DNA of 64,000 bases from Caldilineaceae bacterium bin34. GTDB taxonomy: Bacteria; Chloroflexota; Anaerolineae; Caldilineales; Caldilineaceae. Shown here in pieces: positions 44,096 to 54,410 of this stretch (positions are counted from its first letter, which is position 1; the number at the start of each line of letters is the position of its first letter). Under the pieces are notes generated by a model that was not told the DNA's origin, made no database searches, and saw only the letters and a list, made by a program, of their open reading frames with translations. Where the stretch lies: the NCBI GenBank assembly GCA_002238555.1, contig MPMO01000006.1, forward strand, positions 1 through 64,000, written 5' to 3'. Position numbers and translations under genes: made by a program.

Positions 44096-46969
44096 ATGGC
44101 GTCAAGCATCAGCTACTGGACGGCCTCGACCGTGATTCGACTGGAGATTCGGGGCGGTTTGGGGCACCGCGCACGCGCCGTCACTGCCCAATTGCCTTTT
44201 TTGGGCCTGGCGGCCATCGGTGCCTGCGAGGCAACCGCGGTTTACTTCCTGGACGCGGACCTTGACGACGACGCGTTGGAATTTCTCTGTGCACGGCTGC
44301 TCAGGGACCCCGTAACCGAAACGGCTGCGTGGATGCGCGATCCCCGGGACAATGCAGGCAGCCCGGCAGCCGTGGAGGTCGCGCGCAAGCGCGGGGTGAC
44401 GGATACAGAGACCCGCGTCCTTGAGAACGCATTGGTTCGCTTGGGACTTCCCCCTGCCCGCGCGGCACGCGCAACGCGCTATGAATTTGCGGGAGCGCCC
44501 GGTGACGAGGACCTGCATCGGATCGCCCGTAATCTGTTGTGCAACGCCACCACGGAACGGTATGCGGTGGGATGGTTGCAGCCCGAGTTCGAGGAGGGGG
44601 CCGGGCATTCAAGCCGATGCGAGACCATACCGGTGCGCGATCTCACGGACGTGCGGTTGGCGGCCCTGAGCCGGGATCGGGGTCTGGCCCTGAGCCTCGA
44701 CGAGATGCAGGTCATCCGCCAGGCGTTTCGGGACTTCGGGCGCGATCCCACGGACGTGGAACTGGAGACGCTGGCCCAGACCTGGTCCGAGCACTGTCAG
44801 CACAAGACCTTCAAGGCCCGCATCCGTTTCCGTCATGAGGATCCGCAGGGCCGGACCATTGGCACCGAGACCATTGACGGCATTTTCGACACCTGCATCC
44901 GCGCGGTGAACTGTGAGGTGGCGAAGACGTGGCTCGTCTCGGTTTTCGAGGATGATGCAGGGGTGATTCGATTCACCGACGACCTGGATCTGGCGTTCAA
45001 GGTGGAGACGCACAATCATCCCTCCGCCCTGGATCCCTTCGGCGGCGCACACACCGGTGTCGGTGGTGTCGTGCGCGATGTCCTTGGCGTTTCGGCCCGG
45101 CCCATCGCCGCCACCGACGTCCTCTGCTTTGGTCCGCCGGACCTGCCCGACGCGGAGGTTCCCGCGGGAACCCTCCACCCGCGTCGAATTCGGGCGGGGG
45201 TTGTGCGGGGGATCGGCGACTACGGGAACAAACTGGGACTGCCCACGTTGAGTGGCGCCATCGTCTACGACCGCGGCTACGTGAGCAATCCTCTGGTCTA
45301 CTGCGGTTGTATCGGTATCGCGCCGCATGGTGCTCACCCGACGGCAGCGGAGGTCGGCGATTTGGTGGTGGCACTCGGCGGTCGGACAGGGCTGGACGGC
45401 CTGCACGGCGCAACCTTTTCCTCCGCCGATCTTGCCGAGGACACCCGGGAGACGCAGGGCAGCGCCGTGCAGATTGGCGATCCCATTCTCGAAAAGGGAC
45501 TGATGGAGCTGCTGGGCCAGGCCCGCGACGAACAGCTCTATACGGCGGTCACGGACTGCGGTGCCGGCGGGTTCTCGTCTGCCATCGGCGAGATGGGCGA
45601 GGAGCTCGGGGTGGAAGTTCACCTTGACCGCATCCGTGTCAAGTATCCGGATCTTGCGCCTTGGGAACTGTGGTTGTCCGAAGCCCAGGAGCGGATGGTG
45701 GTGGCCGTGCCGCCCGCGCGGCTGGCGCGGCTGCAGGCGTTGGCGGATCACTGGGAGGTCGAACTGAGTGTCTTGGGCAAGTTCACCGGGGACCGTGAAC
45801 TGCATATTCGGCACGAGGGGCGGACGGTCGGACGGCTGCCGATGGACTTCGTGCATCACGGCTGGCCGCGGCCGGAACTCAACGCGTTCCACCGCGAGCC
45901 TTCAACGTGCGACCCGGCCGGAACTCCGTGGACCGATGGCGATCAAGCCCTGAAGACTCTCTTGACGCATCCGTCGGTCGCCAGCAAGGAGGCGGTGATT
46001 CGCACGTTCGACCACGAAGTGCGGGGCGGTACGCTGGTACGGCCCCTGACCGGTCCCTGCCAGGACGGGCCGGCCGACGGCGTGGTCTTCGAACCGCTGG
46101 AGGCGGCGGGTTCCGGCCGGGCCGTGGCGGTGGCCCAGGGGATCAACCCGATGCTCGGCCTGCACGACCCGTACGCCATGGGCGGTTCCGCCGTTGACGA
46201 GGCTATTCGCAACCTGGTCTGCGCCGGTGCCGATCCCGACCACATTGCCCTGCTTGACAACTTCTGCTGGGGCAATCCAACGCTTCCCGATCGGCTGGGG
46301 GCGTTGGTGCGGGCCGCGCAGGGATGCCGGGACGCGGCGCTCGCGCTGCAGGCCCCCTTCATCTCCGGCAAGGACAGCCTCTACAACGAGTACGCCGGCG
46401 AGCCCATTCCGGGTACGCTCCTCATCTCCGGCATTGGCATCGTGCCCGATGTCGACCGTTGCATGACGGCGCACGCCAAGCACTCCGGATCCCTTCTCTT
46501 TGTACTGGGCGATACCCGCGCGGAACTGGGAGGCAGCCTCCTCCACTGCCTGTATGGCTTGTCGGGAGGTGTGTCGCCCGTAACGGAGGCGGCATTCGGG
46601 AATCGCTACCGCGCGCTGCACGGGCTGATCCGGTCCGGAAGCGTGCTTTCCGCCCACGACGCCAGCGAGGGCGGTCTCGCGCTGGCGGCGGTCGAGATGG
46701 CCCTCGCCGGTCGCGTGGGGATGGACTTGGACTTGACCGCGGTCCATGCGGATCCGTGGCACGCCCTGTTCAGCGAGAGCAACGGCCGGATCCTGATCGA
46801 GGTCGATCCGGAGGCCGTTGGGGTAGTGACGGATGCCTGTCGCGATCTGCCGTTGCTGCGCTTGGGGCGACTGGGCGGAGAGCGGGTGCTGATGCGACAC
46901 GAAGGGACGGTGCATGTGGATGCCGCCGTGGAGGCGCTGGCAGCGTGTTGGCGGGGAGCGGAGATGTGA
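44096..46969 (+). CDS. purL: Phosphoribosylformylglycinamidine synthase, long PurL without glutaminase domain
   Basis: 957 residues. It forms FGAM from FGAR using ATP and ammonia supplied by PurQ. The first 200 residues make two PurS-like units, the second ending in a DEDLHRIARNLLCNATTERYAV segment; then come the PurL linker (LAQTWSEHCQHKTF), ETHNHPSALDPFGGAHTG, and the ATP-site segments. Classical three-protein systems have PurL near 740 residues plus a separate PurS, and large PurL of about 1300 has a fused glutaminase; here the N-terminal part is fused but the glutaminase is separate, as in Desulfovibrio. ATG 44096 was chosen because the frame above it lacks homology. Confidence 0.93.
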   Translation: MASSISYWTASTVIRLEIRGGLGHRARAVTAQLPFLGLAAIGACEATAVYFLDADLDDDALEFLCARLLRDPVTETAAWMRDPRDNAGSPAAVEVARKRGVTDTETRVLENALVRLGLPPARAARATRYEFAGAPGDEDLHRIARNLLCNATTERYAVGWLQPEFEEGAGHSSRCETIPVRDLTDVRLAALSRDRGLALSLDEMQVIRQAFRDFGRDPTDVELETLAQTWSEHCQHKTFKARIRFRHEDPQGRTIGTETIDGIFDTCIRAVNCEVAKTWLVSVFEDDAGVIRFTDDLDLAFKVETHNHPSALDPFGGAHTGVGGVVRDVLGVSARPIAATDVLCFGPPDLPDAEVPAGTLHPRRIRAGVVRGIGDYGNKLGLPTLSGAIVYDRGYVSNPLVYCGCIGIAPHGAHPTAAEVGDLVVALGGRTGLDGLHGATFSSADLAEDTRETQGSAVQIGDPILEKGLMELLGQARDEQLYTAVTDCGAGGFSSAIGEMGEELGVEVHLDRIRVKYPDLAPWELWLSEAQERMVVAVPPARLARLQALADHWEVELSVLGKFTGDRELHIRHEGRTVGRLPMDFVHHGWPRPELNAFHREPSTCDPAGTPWTDGDQALKTLLTHPSVASKEAVIRTFDHEVRGGTLVRPLTGPCQDGPADGVVFEPLEAAGSGRAVAVAQGINPMLGLHDPYAMGGSAVDEAIRNLVCAGADPDHIALLDNFCWGNPTLPDRLGALVRAAQGCRDAALALQAPFISGKDSLYNEYAGEPIPGTLLISGIGIVPDVDRCMTAHAKHSGSLLFVLGDTRAELGGSLLHCLYGLSGGVSPVTEAAFGNRYRALHGLIRSGSVLSAHDASEGGLALAAVEMALAGRVGMDLDLTAVHADPWHALFSESNGRILIEVDPEAVGVVTDACRDLPLLRLGRLGGERVLMRHEGTVHVDAAVEALAACWRGAEM

Positions 46970-46970
46970 G

Positions 46971-47750
46971 ATGACTCGCCCCCGTGTTCTGATCCTCCAC
47001 TCGCCGGGCACGAACCGGGACGCCGAAACCCTGCGCGCCCTGGAACTGGCTGGGGCCGAGGTGGAGATTGCCCATGTGCGGGATGTGCGCGCGGGCTCTG
47101 TCTCCCTGGTTGGCTGTCGGGCGGTTGTCCTGCCCGGCGGCTTCGGATACGGCGACGCATTGGGTGCCGGTGTCTTGCAGGCGCTTGACCTGACGACTTG
47201 GCTGCAGGACGCGGTCGGAACCTTTGTGGGCCGGGGAGGACGAGTGCTCGGCATCTGCAACGGTTTCCAGACGCTTGTCAAGTCGGGCTTGCTGGACGAT
47301 GGGTGCGAGCCCGCCAAGCCGGGGAACCGCGCCGTCACCCTGACTCACAACGAGCGCGGGCATTTCGAATGCCGTTGGGTGCATATGGCGCCGGCAGCCG
47401 ATTGTGCAGCCGACTGGCTGCGGGGACTGTCGATGCCGATTTTCTGCCCCGTGGCGCATGGCGAGGGCCGCTTCCTAACGCGAGGTTCGGACACGCTGAA
47501 CCATCTCGCGGCGCAAGGCCGGATTGCGCTGCGCTACGTGCAGGCCGACGGCGGGGCCGCCGCAGGCAGCTATCCGCACAACCCGAACGGATCGGCCGGC
47601 GACGTGGCGGGGATTTGCAGCCCGGACGGCCTGGTTGTGGGGTTCATGCCCCATCCGGAGGACCATCTCCTGTCCCGGCACAGTCCGGTCCCGGTGCCTG
47701 TGGATGCGATGGGATTTCGTCTCTTTGAAGCCTTTGTGGAGGCTCTGTGA
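46971..47750 (+). CDS. purQ: FGAM synthase glutaminase subunit PurQ
   Basis: 259 residues, a class I glutamine amidotransferase. The nucleophile Cys lies in GICNGFQ, the catalytic His-x-Glu in MPHPED near residue 225, and the N-terminal strand VLILHSPGTNRDAET precedes the GGFGYGD oxyanion loop. It passes ammonia to PurL. It starts one base after the purL stop, with GGAGATGTGAG upstream, and overlaps purC by four bases. Confidence 0.94.
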   Translation: MTRPRVLILHSPGTNRDAETLRALELAGAEVEIAHVRDVRAGSVSLVGCRAVVLPGGFGYGDALGAGVLQALDLTTWLQDAVGTFVGRGGRVLGICNGFQTLVKSGLLDDGCEPAKPGNRAVTLTHNERGHFECRWVHMAPAADCAADWLRGLSMPIFCPVAHGEGRFLTRGSDTLNHLAAQGRIALRYVQADGGAAAGSYPHNPNGSAGDVAGICSPDGLVVGFMPHPEDHLLSRHSPVPVPVDAMGFRLFEAFVEAL

Positions 47751-48718
47751 CACTGAATCGAGACCTCTTTGCGGAGGCCTGGCGCAATCCCTTCACCGGG
47801 TTGCCGCCGGTGGGGAGACATCTCTCGCCCGTCCATTCCGGGAAGGTGCGTGAGCTCTTCGCCCTGGGCCCGCGGCTGGTGCTGGTGACCACCGATCGCA
47901 TCTCCGCCTTTGATCGGGTACTGGGCGGGATACCTTTCAGGGGCCAGGTTCTCAACCAGTTGACGGCCTTTTGGGCGGAAGTCCTGGCCGACATCGCGCC
48001 CACGGCGGTCATCGCCGCGCCGGATCCAAACATCATGGTGGCGCAGCGTCTCGAACCCGTACGGGTCGAGGTGGTCGTGCGCGGATACATTACGGGTGTG
48101 ACGCAGACCTCGCTCTGGACCCGCTATGCTCGGGGAGAGCGCGTCCTCTATGGCCACTGTCTGCCCGACGGTCTGCAAAAGGACGATTCGTTGCCGGCAC
48201 CGCTGGTTACGCCCACCACCAAGGCGTTGGAAGGCCACGACGAGCCCCTCGCGTCCGAGGAGGTGGTTGCGCGCGGCCTGCTGGATGGTTCGGCCTGGAC
48301 ACAGGTGCAGGAACTGGCGCTGGGCCTCTTTGCGCGCGGGCGGGAAGTCGCGGCCGAGGCGGGACTTGTGCTGGTGGATACGAAGTACGAGTTCGGAGTC
48401 GATGGGGAGGGCCGCATCCTGTTGATGGATGAATTCCACACCCCCGACAGCAGCCGGTACTGGCAAGTCGACGATCCGACGCGTGCCAACTGGGACAAGG
48501 AGTACGTGCGCAAGTGGCTGACGACGCACGGCTTCGCGGGCGAGGGCGGGAGGCCGCCGGAGCTCCCGGAGGAGTTTGCGTACCAGGCGGCAAGCCGATA
48601 CGTCGAGGTGCTGGAACGGTTGACGGGTCGGCCCTTTGAACCGGGCTCCTACCCGGCGGCCGAGCGGGTCGTCGGCTGTCTGGAATCGCTGCGCGTGGAC
48701 GGCATTGGTGGATCGTGA
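47747..48718 (+). CDS. purC: SAICAR synthetase
   Basis: 323 residues, ATP-dependent ligation of aspartate to CAIR. Family motifs: [26 protein letters not shown] near the N-terminus, VVRGYITG, and [29 protein letters not shown] (about 212-240). The length, above the 235-240 of short bacterial forms, matches the long PurC type. It begins at GTG 47747 overlapping the purQ stop, and its stop overlaps purEK. Confidence 0.95.
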   Translation: MTLNRDLFAEAWRNPFTGLPPVGRHLSPVHSGKVRELFALGPRLVLVTTDRISAFDRVLGGIPFRGQVLNQLTAFWAEVLADIAPTAVIAAPDPNIMVAQRLEPVRVEVVVRGYITGVTQTSLWTRYARGERVLYGHCLPDGLQKDDSLPAPLVTPTTKALEGHDEPLASEEVVARGLLDGSAWTQVQELALGLFARGREVAAEAGLVLVDTKYEFGVDGEGRILLMDEFHTPDSSRYWQVDDPTRANWDKEYVRKWLTTHGFAGEGGRPPELPEEFAYQAASRYVEVLERLTGRPFEPGSYPAAERVVGCLESLRVDGIGGS

Positions 48719-50559
48719 AGACGGAGGCGGAAGCCGTGACGGTGGCACCACCCTTGGTTGGGGTGATCATGGGCAGTACATCGGACTGGGAGGGGTGCAT
48801 GCGGCACGCAGCCGAGACGCTCCGTGGCTTGGCCATCCCCTACGAGGCGCGTGTCGTGTCGGCGCATCGCACGCCGAATCTCATGTGCGAGTATGCGGAA
48901 GCCGCAGAGGGTCGAGGCCTGCAGGTCATTGTCGCGGGTGCCGGCGGCGCCGCCCATCTGCCCGGCATGACAGCCGGCCACACGCGGTTGCCGGTAATCG
49001 GCGTGCCCGTCCGGAGTCGTGCGCTGCAGGGGCTCGATTCGCTGCTCTCCATCGTGCAAATGCCCCGCGGGGTGCCGGTGGCGACCATGGCCATTGGCGC
49101 GGCGGGAGCCATGAATGCCGCGTTGCTGGCGGCGCGTATTCTGGCCCTGCGCGACGAGGCGCTGCGCGAACGTCTCGAAACCTACGCGGCCCGACAGACG
49201 GCCGACGTGCTGGCGGCCGAACTGCCACCCCCGCCGCAACCCAAGGCTGGGGAGGGCGCCAGGGGGCGGGGGGCCGGGCGGCCTGGCGGCCAAACGGCCC
49301 CCCCTGCCGCAACCAGAGGCTGGGTAGGCCGCATGGGGCTGGATGCCGTGCTGCCGCCGGGAGCCTGCATTGGGATCCTGGGCAGCGGCCAACTGGGCCG
49401 CATGCTCTGCCACGCGGCGCGGGAACTGGGGTACCGCACTGCGGTGTTCAGCGAGGAGTCCGGTTCACCGGCGGGCCAAGTGGCGGACCGAGAGTACGTT
49501 GGGCGGTTCGAATCGCCGGCGGACATGGGCGATTTCGCCGGCGGAGTCCAGGTCGTCACCTACGAATTCGAAAACATCCCGGTTGCAGCCCTGCGGGTCT
49601 GCCTTGACCACGGGGTGCCCGTCCGTCCGGGCCCGTTCGTCCTGGGTACCGTGCAGGATCGGATCCGGGAGAAGACACACCTGCAGCGGCACGGGGTACC
49701 GGTCAGCCCTTTCGTGGCCCTGCGCGCGGGTGCATCACTGCCCACGGCACCGGATTTGCCCTTTCCCTGCCTTCTGAAGACGGCGCGGTTCGGCTACGAC
49801 GGCAAGGGCCAAGTGCATGTGGCGTCCCCTGACGAACTGCCGCGTGCCTGGCACGAACTGGGGGGCCAGGACGCGATCCTGGAGAGTGTGGTCGACTTCA
49901 CCCACGAACTCTCCGTTGTCATGGCCCGTTCCTCCTCGGGCGCAGAGGCGATCTATCCGGTCGTTCTCAATCACCACCGCAACTTGATTCTGGACATCTC
50001 GGTCGCACCGGCGCCGATCCCCGACGCCAGTGCGCGGCGCGCCCGGGAACTGACCCGCGAGATCGCCGGCTCATTCGATCTGGAGGGGCTCTTCTGCGTG
50101 GAGTACTTTCTGCTCGCAACCGGGGAGTTGCTGGTCAATGAGATTGCGCCGCGCACGCACAATTCGGGGCACTGGACCATCGAGGGTTGCGCAACCAGCC
50201 AGTTCGCGCAGCAGGTACGCGCCGTCTGTGGTCTGCCGCTTGCATCCGTGGCGATGCGGGGTGGCAGTGCGATGGCCAATCTGCTCGGCGATCTGTGGCC
50301 GGACGGCGGAGATCTGCCTACAAGGCAGGTGGCATGGGGGGACGATGCCTTCCTGCATCTGTATGGCAAAGGGGAAGCCAAGCCCGGGCGCAAGATGGGG
50401 CACGTGACCGCCACGGCGATGTCCGCGCGGGCCGCCGCACAACGGGTGGACGGAGTCCGTCGGGCGTTGGGCGGATGGTCCGCGGCACCCGCATTCCTGG
50501 CGGTCCTGAACGGACCGCACCGCACATCCGCGGGGTCCGCGGTGGAGAAACAATGGTGA
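48715..50559 (+). CDS. purEK: PurE-PurK fusion, N5-CAIR mutase/synthetase
   Basis: 614 residues. Residues 15-165 are PurE ([33 protein letters not shown]), which moves the carboxylate of N5-CAIR to give CAIR; residues about 212-590 are PurK, an ATP-grasp enzyme ([44 protein letters not shown]) making N5-CAIR from AIR and bicarbonate. The join is a Pro/Gly/Arg-rich linker (166-210) that also holds a near-repeat. In plants and yeast the order is PurK then PurE; this is the reverse. The fusion channels an unstable intermediate. Start GTG 48715 overlaps purC; the stop overlaps purF. Confidence 0.92.
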   Translation: MKTEAEAVTVAPPLVGVIMGSTSDWEGCMRHAAETLRGLAIPYEARVVSAHRTPNLMCEYAEAAEGRGLQVIVAGAGGAAHLPGMTAGHTRLPVIGVPVRSRALQGLDSLLSIVQMPRGVPVATMAIGAAGAMNAALLAARILALRDEALRERLETYAARQTADVLAAELPPPPQPKAGEGARGRGAGRPGGQTAPPAATRGWVGRMGLDAVLPPGACIGILGSGQLGRMLCHAARELGYRTAVFSEESGSPAGQVADREYVGRFESPADMGDFAGGVQVVTYEFENIPVAALRVCLDHGVPVRPGPFVLGTVQDRIREKTHLQRHGVPVSPFVALRAGASLPTAPDLPFPCLLKTARFGYDGKGQVHVASPDELPRAWHELGGQDAILESVVDFTHELSVVMARSSSGAEAIYPVVLNHHRNLILDISVAPAPIPDASARRARELTREIAGSFDLEGLFCVEYFLLATGELLVNEIAPRTHNSGHWTIEGCATSQFAQQVRAVCGLPLASVAMRGGSAMANLLGDLWPDGGDLPTRQVAWGDDAFLHLYGKGEAKPGRKMGHVTATAMSARAAAQRVDGVRRALGGWSAAPAFLAVLNGPHRTSAGSAVEKQW

Positions 50560-51992
50560 CCGACGACTTGCCTATGGATTCGCCCCGCGAGGCCTGCGGG
50601 GTTTTCGGCATTGCCGCGGCCGATATGGACGTGGCCAAGGCAACCTTCTACGCCCTTTATGCGCTGCAGCATCGAGGACAGGAATCGGCCGGGATCGCGG
50701 TGTCGGACGGTCGACAGCTGGCCGTGCACAAGGGCATGGGGCTGGTCTCGCAAATCTTTGACGAGGAAAACCTGCAAGGGTTGACCGGCACCTTGGCGAT
50801 AGGCCACAACCGGTACTCGACCAAGGGCACCTCGAGCCTTCCCAACACGCAGCCGTTCACCCTTGAAACCTTTGCCGGTCCGCTGGCCATCGGGCACAAC
50901 GGCAACCTGATCAATGCCGGGGTGCTGCGCACCGCACTCCTGGAGGAAGGGGCGGGATTCAACACGGCCACGGACAGCGAGGTCATCCTCATGTCCCTGG
51001 CCCGCCGGGCGCGACTGCCGTGGATGGAGAACTTCCGGCTGCTGATGGAGGAGGCCGAAGGCGCCTACACGCTGGTGGTCCTCACGCAGGATGGAATCTT
51101 CGGCGTCCGCGATCCATGGGGATTGCGGCCCCTGGCTCTGGGGCGACGGGGCGATTCCTACATGCTGGCCTCCGAGAGCTGCGCGTTTGCCACGGTGGGA
51201 GCCTCCCTGGTTTGCGAGATAGAACCCGGCCAAGTGGTGCGGATTCGTCCCGGCGGCTATGAGATCGAACAGGTGGCGCCGCCGCGGCGCAGGGCTTTCT
51301 GCACCTTCGAGGAAATCTACTTCGCCCGTCCGGACAGCGTTTTCGCGGACCGACTGGTGCACCAGTCCCGCCAGGCACTGGGTCGGCAACTGGCCCTGGA
51401 GGCTCCGGCGGACGCGGACTGGGTGATGAGCGTGCCCGATTCCGGGACCCCGCATGCCATTGGCTACGCGCGGGAGAGCGGCATTCCCTACACGGAGGGG
51501 TTGACCAAGTCGCGCTACATCGGCCGGACCTTCATCCAGCCTAGTGACGAGCTGCGCCGTACCGGGATCGCGATGAAGTTCAATCCGCTCGGCGACAACC
51601 TGACGGGCCAACGCGTGGTGCTGGTCGACGATTCGATCGTACGCGGCAACACGGCAGGGCCGCTGGTGGCCCTGCTCCGGAACGCGGGGGCCATCGAGGT
51701 GCACCTGCGCGTCGCCTGTCCGCCCATTCTGCATCCCTGTTTCATGGGCGTGGACATGGCGAGCCGCGAGGAGTTGATCGCAGCCCGGCACGATTTGGAG
51801 GGAATCCGCAGGCAGGTGGGTGCCGACTCGCTTGCGTACATTTCCCTAGAGGGCATGCGCACGGCACTATCCGGCACCGCCGACCACGAGTACTGCGATG
51901 CCTGCTTCACCGGCGCGTATCCATTCGAGTCCGTAACGGCCGAATCGATCGAAGGCGAGATCAAGTTGGAACTGGCGTCGGTATTCGCGTAG
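50553..51992 (+). CDS. purF: Amidophosphoribosyltransferase
   Basis: 479 residues. It makes phosphoribosylamine from PRPP and glutamine, the committed step. The N-terminal nucleophile is Cys15 in EACGVFGI, exposed after cleavage of a short propeptide; the PRPP loop reads [14 protein letters not shown]. Cysteines in [20 protein letters not shown] and EYCDAC match the four ligands of the [4Fe-4S] cluster of the Bacillus-type enzyme, so it is probably oxygen-sensitive. ATG 50553 has GGAG seven bases upstream and overlaps the purEK stop. The feedback sites for AMP/GMP are of the usual type. Confidence 0.94.
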   Translation: MVTDDLPMDSPREACGVFGIAAADMDVAKATFYALYALQHRGQESAGIAVSDGRQLAVHKGMGLVSQIFDEENLQGLTGTLAIGHNRYSTKGTSSLPNTQPFTLETFAGPLAIGHNGNLINAGVLRTALLEEGAGFNTATDSEVILMSLARRARLPWMENFRLLMEEAEGAYTLVVLTQDGIFGVRDPWGLRPLALGRRGDSYMLASESCAFATVGASLVCEIEPGQVVRIRPGGYEIEQVAPPRRRAFCTFEEIYFARPDSVFADRLVHQSRQALGRQLALEAPADADWVMSVPDSGTPHAIGYARESGIPYTEGLTKSRYIGRTFIQPSDELRRTGIAMKFNPLGDNLTGQRVVLVDDSIVRGNTAGPLVALLRNAGAIEVHLRVACPPILHPCFMGVDMASREELIAARHDLEGIRRQVGADSLAYISLEGMRTALSGTADHEYCDACFTGAYPFESVTAESIEGEIKLELASVFA

Positions 51993-52151
51993 GGTGCTGT
52001 GAACGCGGTTGCCCTGTCACGCCCATAAGGTCCCCTGTTCCGGGTGTCAGTCCGTGTTAGAGTACCCGCCGCGCACGCTGGACGACGAGGATGTTCAGGT
52101 CGCCGCTGACCGGCAGCCGATGACATGCGCCCAAGCTCCGAGATTGATGAC

Positions 52152-53423
52152 GTGAAGGTACTGATAGTCGGTTCCGGTGCCCGCGAACACGCGCTGGCTT
52201 GGTCCCTCTCCCAGAGCCGTGATGTCTCCTCCATCCTGATCGCACCCGGCAACGGCGGTGCCCGTTACCTGCCCCTTGCGCACAGGGTGCCTATTGAGGT
52301 AACCGATGTAACAGGGATGGTGGCCTGTGCGCGACAGGAAGCTGTGGACCTGGTGGTGGTCGGGCCGGAATCCGCGTTGGAAGCGGGCCTGGTCGACGCT
52401 CTGGCCGCCGAGGGGTTTCCGGTCTTCGGCCCGAACCGGCTGGCTGCGCGCCTTGAGACCTCCAAGGTGTTTGCCAAGGACTTCATGCGGCGCCACGGCA
52501 TCCCGACCGCGGCGTACCAACAGCACATTGACTTCGAACTCGCGCTCTCCTACTGCGAGCGCCTCCGCCACAACGTCGCGCTCAAGGCGGATGGGTTGGC
52601 TGCCGGCAAGGGGGTAATCCTGCCTCGCACGGAAGCAGAAACCTTCGGTGCCTTGGAACGGCTTCGGGGCTCCGGTCTCTGGCAGGTGGACCAACCGCTG
52701 GTGATCGAGGAAAGGTTGAACGGGTGGGAGACGTCCGTGTTTGCCCTGGCCGACGGCAGGGACTACCGCATCTTCGCCCATGCCCAGGACTACAAACGGG
52801 CCTACGACGGGGACGAGGGCCCCAATACCGGTGGCATGGGTGCCGTATCCCCGTCACCGCTGACCGGGGCCGAGTTGGCCGTTGTCGAGGAACAGGTGGT
52901 GGCACCCACGTTTGCAGGGCTGGCCCGCGACGGCATGTCCTACGTCGGGATTCTCTTCTTCGGCCTGATGATGACCCGCAGGGGCCCCATGCTGCTGGAG
53001 TACAACGCACGGTTCGGGGATCCCGAGACACAAGTGATTCTGCCCCGCCTGCGAGGCGGCATCGCCGAAGCCGTGCGCGCCTGCGCCGCGGGACGGCTGC
53101 AGGAGGTCGAGTTCGATTGGGATCCGCGCCCCGCGGTCGGTGTTGTCATGGCATCGGGCGGCTATCCAAAGCAGTACGGGATCGGGCATCGGATCAAGGG
53201 TTTGGATGCTGAGGGGAACGTCGACTCCTTCGTCTTCCTGGCTGGCGCCGAAGAGACACCGGATGGGGATGTGGTGACTGAAGGAGGGCGTGTACTGACC
53301 GCGGTGGGCTTGGGGCCGGATCTGGCCTCGGCGCGGGTTGCCGCTTACGGTCGCGTGAAGACACTGGGATTCGAGAGTGCCGAGTACCGGTCCGACATCG
53401 GCCTGGAGGCCGCACGGCGGTGA
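52152..53423 (+). CDS. purD: Phosphoribosylamine-glycine ligase
   Basis: 423 residues, ATP-grasp ligase making GAR from phosphoribosylamine and glycine. GTG 52152 gives an N-terminus (VKVLIVGSGAREHALAW) that fits the family; ATG 52125 would add nine residues. ATP-grasp motifs: NVALKADGLAAGKGV, EGPNTGGMGAVSPSP, and the metal ligands in LLEYNARFGDPETQ. It follows purF after a 159-base gap and overlaps purM by four bases, so purD-purM-purN may have its own promoter. Confidence 0.95.
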   Translation: MKVLIVGSGAREHALAWSLSQSRDVSSILIAPGNGGARYLPLAHRVPIEVTDVTGMVACARQEAVDLVVVGPESALEAGLVDALAAEGFPVFGPNRLAARLETSKVFAKDFMRRHGIPTAAYQQHIDFELALSYCERLRHNVALKADGLAAGKGVILPRTEAETFGALERLRGSGLWQVDQPLVIEERLNGWETSVFALADGRDYRIFAHAQDYKRAYDGDEGPNTGGMGAVSPSPLTGAELAVVEEQVVAPTFAGLARDGMSYVGILFFGLMMTRRGPMLLEYNARFGDPETQVILPRLRGGIAEAVRACAAGRLQEVEFDWDPRPAVGVVMASGGYPKQYGIGHRIKGLDAEGNVDSFVFLAGAEETPDGDVVTEGGRVLTAVGLGPDLASARVAAYGRVKTLGFESAEYRSDIGLEAARR

Positions 53424-54406
53424 CCGGCGCCCGGTACAGAAAAGCGGGGGTGGACATCGAGGCCGGCGAGGCTGCGGTTGGTCTGCTGCGCACCGGATCG
53501 GGGCTTGACACAAGCACCTTCGCCCAGGGCGTAGCCGTGGATGATGCCGATTCGTCGGTACGTATACTGGCGACCACCGACGGGGTGGGAACCAAGACCC
53601 TGCTGGCCGCGTCCCTGGGCAGGCTGGATGGCCTGGGCGCGGACTTGGTCAACCACTGCGTCAACGACCTCCTGGCCGCCGGCGGCCGGCCTCGCATGTT
53701 TCTCGACTACATCGGCATGCACCGGACAGATCCGGGAATGGTGGCACTGTTGGTTGATGGCATGCGGCGGGCTTGTGCGGAGAGTGGCTGCGAACTGGTG
53801 GGTGGCGAGACCGCGGAGATGCCCGATGTCTACCGTCCCGGCACTTTCGAACTCGTGGGCACGCTGATTGGGACCGTCCGCGCCGCCGAAGCCCTGCCCA
53901 GACGCGACCGGATGAAGTCCGGGAACCTCCTGGTGGGGCTGACGAGCAGCGGCCCACACACGAACGGTTACACCCTGATCCGATCGGTCATGGAGGATCG
54001 GGACCTGAACCTGCCGGTGGAACCGGGCGGTGCAAGCTGGGCGGACGCCTTGCTGGCTCCGCACCGCGCCTATGCCGCGGATGTGGCTGCGCTCCGGGCC
54101 GGGGGGGTGGTGCCGGCCGGCATCGCCCATATTACGGGCGGCGGTTTCCAGGGCAACGTCGGACGCCTGTTGCCCGACGGTTTGGGTGCCGTGGTCGACA
54201 CGGCCGCCTGGCGCCCTCCGTCCGTTTTCCGTCAACTGGTCGAGTGGAGCGGAATGTTGCGCGCCGAGGCATACCGCGTGTTCAACATGGGCATCGGCCT
54301 GGTGCTGTCGCTGCCGCCGGACCAGGCCCGGTCAGCCGTGGACTTGCTGGACGATGCCTGCATTATGGGACGGGTCGAACCGGGTTCGGGAGTCCGATTG
54401 GAATGA
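53420..54406 (+). CDS. purM: Phosphoribosylformylglycinamidine cyclo-ligase (AIR synthetase)
   Basis: 328 residues. The ATP-dependent ring closure of FGAM to AIR. Signatures: YRKAGVDIEAGE, TTDGVGTKTLL, GGETAEMPDVY, LTSSGPHTNGYTL and AHITGGGFQGN. It begins at GTG 53420 and ends five bases before purN. Confidence 0.95.
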   Translation: MTGARYRKAGVDIEAGEAAVGLLRTGSGLDTSTFAQGVAVDDADSSVRILATTDGVGTKTLLAASLGRLDGLGADLVNHCVNDLLAAGGRPRMFLDYIGMHRTDPGMVALLVDGMRRACAESGCELVGGETAEMPDVYRPGTFELVGTLIGTVRAAEALPRRDRMKSGNLLVGLTSSGPHTNGYTLIRSVMEDRDLNLPVEPGGASWADALLAPHRAYAADVAALRAGGVVPAGIAHITGGGFQGNVGRLLPDGLGAVVDTAAWRPPSVFRQLVEWSGMLRAEAYRVFNMGIGLVLSLPPDQARSAVDLLDDACIMGRVEPGSGVRLE

Positions 54407-54410
54407 GCGT

